From contig JAYFPL010000087.1 of the NCBI GenBank assembly GCA_034927775.1, forward strand, positions 1 to 17,419: 17,419 nt of DNA. Direction: 5' to 3'. The DNA comes from IOR16 sp034927775. Lineage in GTDB: Bacteria > Bacillota > Clostridia > Peptostreptococcales > Anaerovoracaceae. Positions 13,722-17,419 of this stretch are shown one piece after another; within the stretch, counting starts at the first letter, position 1; each line of letters begins with the position of its first letter. The notes below the pieces were generated by a model. That model was not told the DNA's origin. It ran no database searches and saw nothing but the letters and a program-made list of their open reading frames with translations. The position numbers and the translations under genes are program-made.

Positions 13722-14945
13722 ATGACATTTGAGGAGCTATATGTAAAGCTGACAAAAGATAAAGCAAATGGCAAAGCACTTGATTTAACAGGATTAAATT
13801 ACGATCAAAATCATATGGACTGTCTTTTGCACCCGGATAAGCACTCTTTGGTATGGAAAATTAGAGAGTGTAATTGCAGTGATAAAGACTGTGTATCATC
13901 CTGTCTTTTTAATGCGATAGAAATTAAAAATGGATCTATTTCTTTTAAAAATGAAAATTGTACAGGTTGTTATGAATGTATCGATGCCTGTAAGGAACAC
14001 AATCTTGAACAAAGTCATGATACCATCAAGGCAATCGAAATTTTAAAAGAATCAAAAGAAAAAGTATATGCCCTTATGGCTCCGGCTTTTGTAGGGCAAT
14101 TTGGAATGGAAGCGACACCTGGGAAAATAAGAACTGCTTTAAAGCAGCTTGGATTTGCAGGCATGATAGAGGTAGCCGCTTTTGCTGACATTTTGACACT
14201 AAAAGAGGCGTTAGAATTTAGAAAGAATATAGAAAATGACATGCAATTTCAGCTGACGAGCTGCTGCTGCCCAGTGTGGATTTCATTAATAAAAAGGAAT
14301 TATAGGGATATCGTTAATCATCTTCCTCCTTCTGTATCACCTATGATTGCTTGTGGAAGAATCGTAAAAGAGTTACATCCCGGTTGTAATACTATTTTTA
14401 TAGGTCCTTGTCTTGCTAAAAAAGCGGAATCGAAAGAGAGAGATCTTATAGGGGCAATTGATTGTGTACTTACCTTTCAAGAGTTAAAAGATATCTTTAA
14501 TGCATTTCAAGTGAACTTTTCCAAGCTAGAGGAAAACACGAAAGAACATTCTTCGACAGCAGGACGATTGTATGCCAGAACAGGAGGCGTAAGCGAAGCC
14601 GTTTCTTTTTCAGTAGATCGTTTGCAAGCAAAGCATAAATTAAGACCTGTTTATGCGAATGGAGTAAAAGAATGTAAAGAATTATTAAATTCAATATTAA
14701 ATAATGATATTAAAGGTAATTTTTATGAAGGAATGGGTTGCTTAGGCGGATGTGTAGGAGGACCGAAAAGTGTCATTGACGAAGATGAAGGGAAAGAGTT
14801 TGTAAATCAATATGCGGATAAGGCATCCTATCACACACCATTAGACAATCCTTATGTTATTGAAATCATTCATCGCCTTAATTTCCATACGGTTAATGAC
14901 TTTTTAGAAAAAAGTGATATACTAACCAGATATTTTACTGATTAA
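13722..14945 (+). CDS. [FeFe]-hydrogenase-like iron-sulfur protein
   Basis: This 407-residue protein has an N-terminal ferredoxin-type region with two [4Fe-4S] sites (Cys50/52/57/61, of which four or fewer bind, and Cys80/83/86/90) followed by an [FeFe]-hydrogenase large-subunit core. The three H-cluster signatures are recognisable: TSCCCPVW (179-186; usual form TSCCPxW), GPCLAKK (218-224; usual form MPCxxK), and EGMGCLGGCVGG (336-347; usual form ExMxCxxGCxxGG). All expected cluster cysteines are present. It lacks the extra N-terminal clusters of large catalytic enzymes such as CpI and has no PAS domain. It is therefore probably a small putative electron-transfer or sensory-type member rather than a main H2-producing enzyme. 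AGGAG lies 8 bases before the ATG. No HydEFG maturases are in the window. Its direct neighbours do not explain its role. Confidence 0.9.
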   Translation: MTFEELYVKLTKDKANGKALDLTGLNYDQNHMDCLLHPDKHSLVWKIRECNCSDKDCVSSCLFNAIEIKNGSISFKNENCTGCYECIDACKEHNLEQSHDTIKAIEILKESKEKVYALMAPAFVGQFGMEATPGKIRTALKQLGFAGMIEVAAFADILTLKEALEFRKNIENDMQFQLTSCCCPVWISLIKRNYRDIVNHLPPSVSPMIACGRIVKELHPGCNTIFIGPCLAKKAESKERDLIGAIDCVLTFQELKDIFNAFQVNFSKLEENTKEHSSTAGRLYARTGGVSEAVSFSVDRLQAKHKLRPVYANGVKECKELLNSILNNDIKGNFYEGMGCLGGCVGGPKSVIDEDEGKEFVNQYADKASYHTPLDNPYVIEIIHRLNFHTVNDFLEKSDILTRYFTD

Positions 14946-14996
14946 TTAAAATGAATAATAGGAATAAAATTTTATAAAGAGAAAGGAGCATTTAAA

Positions 14997-15842
14997 ATGA
15001 TTTTATATCAGTCGTTGGATCAAATAGATAAAGAAAGACTTTATAAAACGTTTATTGATGCATTTTCTGATTATCAGGTTAAAATTGATTTACCATTTTG
15101 GAAGTTTGAGCAAATGCTTCAAAGAAGAGGTTATCATTCCGAAATTTCTATAGGAGCCTTTGAAAATGATCGATTAGTTGGATTTGTTCTAAATGGATTT
15201 CGAAAATGGAATGGAAGGGCGACGGCATATGACCTTGGAACAGGGGTCATACCGGAATTTAGAAGGAAAGGCATTACAAGTGAAATGCTTTTACATGTAA
15301 AAAAGCAATTTAAAGGCAAGTCGGTAGAGCAATACTTACTTGAAGTCATAAAATCAAACACATCCGCTATTCAACTCTATAAAAAACAAGGGTTTAAAGT
15401 ACAAAGGGAATTTTCATGCTTTGAAATAGAAAGAGATAAGTATATTCCACAGACAACCTATAATACTGAGCATGTTGAGCGAATTGAGCTGAATCAGTTA
15501 AAAGAATTTTGGGATTTTAAACCTTCTTGGCAGAATTCGATTGAGTCTGTAAATGCAATACCAGAAGCTTTTCTTTATTCTGTTGTACGTGTTGATCATA
15601 ACATTGTTGGATATGGAATTATTGATAAAAAAACAGGGGATATCCCGCAGATAGCGGTAAATAAGGACTATAGGCGTAATGGAATTGCTGGAAGTATCAT
15701 TTCCGATATGATAAAAAGTACAGAATCAAATAAAATTTGTATTCTTAATGTAGATACTCAGTTCAAATCAGTTGAAGATTTTTTTGATCAATTAGGATTT
15801 GAGTATAGTGTTGGCCAGTATGAAATGCTTTTTGTGTTATAA
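14997..15842 (+). CDS. Tandem GNAT-fold N-acetyltransferase
   Basis: This 281-residue protein contains two GNAT modules. The first has an acetyl-CoA pyrophosphate-binding loop, RRKGIT, at 89-94, followed by SNTSAIQLYKKQGFK (120-134), the typical last strand-helix of the fold. The second has the loop RRNGIA at 226-231, then LNVDTQFKS and FFDQLGF. Tandem GNATs often use one module for catalysis and the other as a degenerate partner; both loops are intact here. The acceptor (small molecule, antibiotic or protein amine) cannot be predicted. AAAGGAG lies 8 bases before the ATG, and the gene follows the hydrogenase-like gene after 51 bases with no terminator visible, so they may be co-transcribed. 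Confidence 0.9.
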   Translation: MILYQSLDQIDKERLYKTFIDAFSDYQVKIDLPFWKFEQMLQRRGYHSEISIGAFENDRLVGFVLNGFRKWNGRATAYDLGTGVIPEFRRKGITSEMLLHVKKQFKGKSVEQYLLEVIKSNTSAIQLYKKQGFKVQREFSCFEIERDKYIPQTTYNTEHVERIELNQLKEFWDFKPSWQNSIESVNAIPEAFLYSVVRVDHNIVGYGIIDKKTGDIPQIAVNKDYRRNGIAGSIISDMIKSTESNKICILNVDTQFKSVEDFFDQLGFEYSVGQYEMLFVL

Positions 15843-15953
15843 ATTTTTAAGCATAATTCTGATCCAAGCAAGGCTATTAAATAAGATATAATAAAAATGA
15901 TTAAATACTTATAATTTTATGTTATAGTTTTCTAAAAAAACTGGAGAGTAATT

Positions 15954-16430
15954 ATGGATAAGTTAAAGATTAAATGTAAATCATTTGTTGAAGGGGAATG
16001 GATCCCACTTAAAAACACTGCTCGTGGTGAAGATATATCTCCTTGTTTTGAATTAGAAGGTATAACAGCAAATGCAAAATCGATTGCAATTACCTTCGAT
16101 GATGCTTCCCACCCACTTTTTCCAAATTATAATCACTGGGTAATATGGAATATACCCATACAAAATGTGATTCCAGAAGCCATACCTCATGGCACTGTTG
16201 TAAATAGTCTTGGAGGTGCTATGCAAGGGATTGCTTATGGGAAACATCGATATAAAGGCCCGAAACCACCGCTTAAGTCAATTCATACTTATGTGTTTAC
16301 TTTTTATATTTTAGACTGTAAGCTGGAATTGCCTCCTAACAGTAGAAAACGAGATTTGTTAGCTCAACTGGAAGGACATATTCTTCAGCAAGCAATTCTT
16401 TCGGGAAAATTCCAAAGTTATAGAGAATGA
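15954..16430 (+). CDS. YbhB/YbcL-family PEBP-like protein
   Basis: This 158-residue protein matches the bacterial phosphatidylethanolamine-binding-protein fold. It has an ITFDDASHP block followed by HWVIWNIP, then GKHRYKGPKPP, HTYVFTFYILD, and a C-terminal helix region ending in QLEGHILQQAILSGKF. The ligand-pocket elements (Asp and His of the DD...HW region, and the GP.PP loop) are present. There is no signal peptide, so it should be cytoplasmic. The biochemical role of these proteins in bacteria is not settled, and nothing in the neighbourhood narrows it. GGAG lies 7 bases before the ATG. It is separated from the GNAT gene by 111 AT-rich bases that contain TATAAT-like sequences (for example near 15887) but no full promoter I would defend. 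Confidence 0.9.
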   Translation: MDKLKIKCKSFVEGEWIPLKNTARGEDISPCFELEGITANAKSIAITFDDASHPLFPNYNHWVIWNIPIQNVIPEAIPHGTVVNSLGGAMQGIAYGKHRYKGPKPPLKSIHTYVFTFYILDCKLELPPNSRKRDLLAQLEGHILQQAILSGKFQSYRE

Positions 16431-16463
16431 TTATTAATTTAAAGGTAAAGGATTAAATAAGAA

Positions 16464-17279
16464 ATGATAAAAGTAAATAATGGTGATTTCTCTATAGAAC
16501 AAATATGTGAGTCGGGCCAGTGCTTCCGACTAAAGAAAATTAAAGAGAATAAATATTCAATGATTGCATTGGGACGATATTTAGAACTGGAACAGGATCA
16601 AAATGAAATAACATTCCATTGTACACCGGAAGAGTATGCTCAGGTTTGGGAAAGATATTTTGATTTAAACACCGATTACAAACGATTCATTGAGTCAGTA
16701 ACTGAAGAAGACGAGTATTTATATCGTGCAGTTCAATTTGGAAAGGGCATTCGAATATTAGAGCAGGATGTTTGGGAAATCATTATATCCTTTATTATTT
16801 CACAGCAAAATAACATCAAAAGAATTAGGAAATGTATAGAATTATTGTGTGAAAAATATGGAGAGAAAAAGTTTATTAACAAAACTGAAATATATTATGA
16901 TTTTCCATCTATCCAAGCTTTAGCTGATGCAACAGAGGAAGAATTAAGAGCTTGTAATTTAGGTTATAGGAGCAGATATATATTAAATACAGCGAAAAGT
17001 ATTTTGAATAAAGAGGTTGATATTCAATCGATAAAAAAAATGGATTATAAGGATGCAAAAGCAGAATTGATTAAGCTATCCGGAGTTGGAGAAAAAGTGG
17101 CTGATTGTATTTGTCTGTTTTCATTACATCATTTGGATGCTTTTCCGGTCGATACGCATATCAGAAAGGTTTTGAATCAATATTATCCGAAGGGGTTTCC
17201 ATTTGAGGACTTTTCAGGGTATATCGGTATTATTCAGCAATACGTATTTTATTATGATTTAAAAAATGGAAATGTGTAA
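16464..17279 (+). CDS. 8-oxoguanine DNA glycosylase/AP lyase of the OGG1 type
   Basis: This 271-residue base-excision repair enzyme has an N-terminal OGG-type domain with GQCFR (18-22), the SQQNNIKRI block (113-121), and the helix-hairpin-helix LSGVGEKVADC (205-215). The catalytic lysine is Lys211, and the essential aspartate is Asp230 in PVDTH. The 19-residue Lys-Asp spacing equals that of human OGG1 (Lys249, Asp268). It should excise oxidised guanine and nick the abasic site. The protein ends shortly after IQQYVFYYDL, the normal end of clostridial family members, so it appears complete. AAAGGA lies 11 bases before the ATG, a rather long spacing, and the gene starts 33 bases after the PEBP gene. 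A strong terminator follows. Confidence 0.93.
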   Translation: MIKVNNGDFSIEQICESGQCFRLKKIKENKYSMIALGRYLELEQDQNEITFHCTPEEYAQVWERYFDLNTDYKRFIESVTEEDEYLYRAVQFGKGIRILEQDVWEIIISFIISQQNNIKRIRKCIELLCEKYGEKKFINKTEIYYDFPSIQALADATEEELRACNLGYRSRYILNTAKSILNKEVDIQSIKKMDYKDAKAELIKLSGVGEKVADCICLFSLHHLDAFPVDTHIRKVLNQYYPKGFPFEDFSGYIGIIQQYVFYYDLKNGNV

Positions 17280-17312
17280 TTCGAATAGTATAAATAATTA
17301 ATTACTTAAATT

Positions 17313-17353
17313 AAAGGCGAAAATGAAGCTAGAATCTCATTTTCGTCTTTTTT
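17313..17353 (+). terminator. Rho-independent terminator after the DNA glycosylase gene
   Basis: A 14-bp stem (17313-17326 with 17337-17350) has one G-T wobble and a 10-base loop, and is followed by T's to 17353. It lies 33 bases past the stop at 17279. The stem begins with AAA, so weak action on the minus strand is also possible. The remaining bases to 17419 hold nothing I can identify. Confidence 0.85.
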
Positions 17354-17419
17354 AGCTTTCGTATAGAAAATATGATTATTTCAGCTTATTGTCAGTCGAC
17401 TTTATATTCTATTAATTGA

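Overview
The window looks like the chromosome of a low-GC, anaerobic Gram-positive bacterium of the class Clostridia. It is AT-rich, with purine-rich AGGAGG-type ribosome binding sites and oxygen-sensitive or clostridial enzymes (an enoate-reductase-type flavoprotein and an [FeFe]-hydrogenase-like protein). I cannot name the genus from sequence alone. Genes are tightly packed; no gene-free stretch exceeds 300 bases. I saw no rRNA, tRNA, CRISPR array, insertion sequence or phage gene.

Layout. (1) Positions 2-1345 hold the 3' part of an old-yellow-enzyme/2-enoate-reductase-type gene, followed by a strong hairpin terminator that looks bidirectional. (2) On the minus strand are an unrecognised single-pass membrane protein (1493-2089) and a TetR-type regulator (2184-2810). 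(3) Divergent from the regulator is a compact five-gene operon (3039-9300) behind a near-consensus vegetative promoter. It encodes an FGGY sugar kinase, an FLVCR-like MFS transporter, a class III aminotransferase of the glutamate-1-semialdehyde aminomutase type, a form IV RuBisCO-like protein (RLP), and an MtnX-like HAD phosphatase. The operon's terminator lies inside the 3' end of a convergent CYTH-domain gene (9264-9821). (4) From 10052 to 17279 is a run of plus-strand genes: a TetM/EF-G-like GTPase with a C-terminal Rae1/YacP-type NYN endonuclease domain, a class D beta-lactamase-like lipoprotein, an [FeFe]-hydrogenase-like protein, a tandem-GNAT acetyltransferase, a YbhB-type PEBP protein and an OGG-type DNA glycosylase. 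A hairpin terminator ends the run.

How the genes may work together. The RLP operon has the parts of a self-contained catabolic module: uptake, phosphorylation, amino-group chemistry, enolisation or isomerisation by the RLP, and dephosphorylation. The RLP plus MtnX-like phosphatase pair recalls steps of the methionine salvage pathway. However, no MtnK-type kinase, MtnA, MtnB or MtnD is present, and an FGGY kinase and an aminotransferase appear instead. I infer a different and possibly undescribed route for a phosphorylated, perhaps amino-bearing, sugar-like compound under TetR control. Its substrate cannot be read from sequence.

The second striking item is the 881-residue GTPase-nuclease fusion. 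It joins a ribosomal A-site-binding GTPase to a nuclease family known to cut mRNA in the A site, which suggests a one-polypeptide ribosome rescue or mRNA decay factor.
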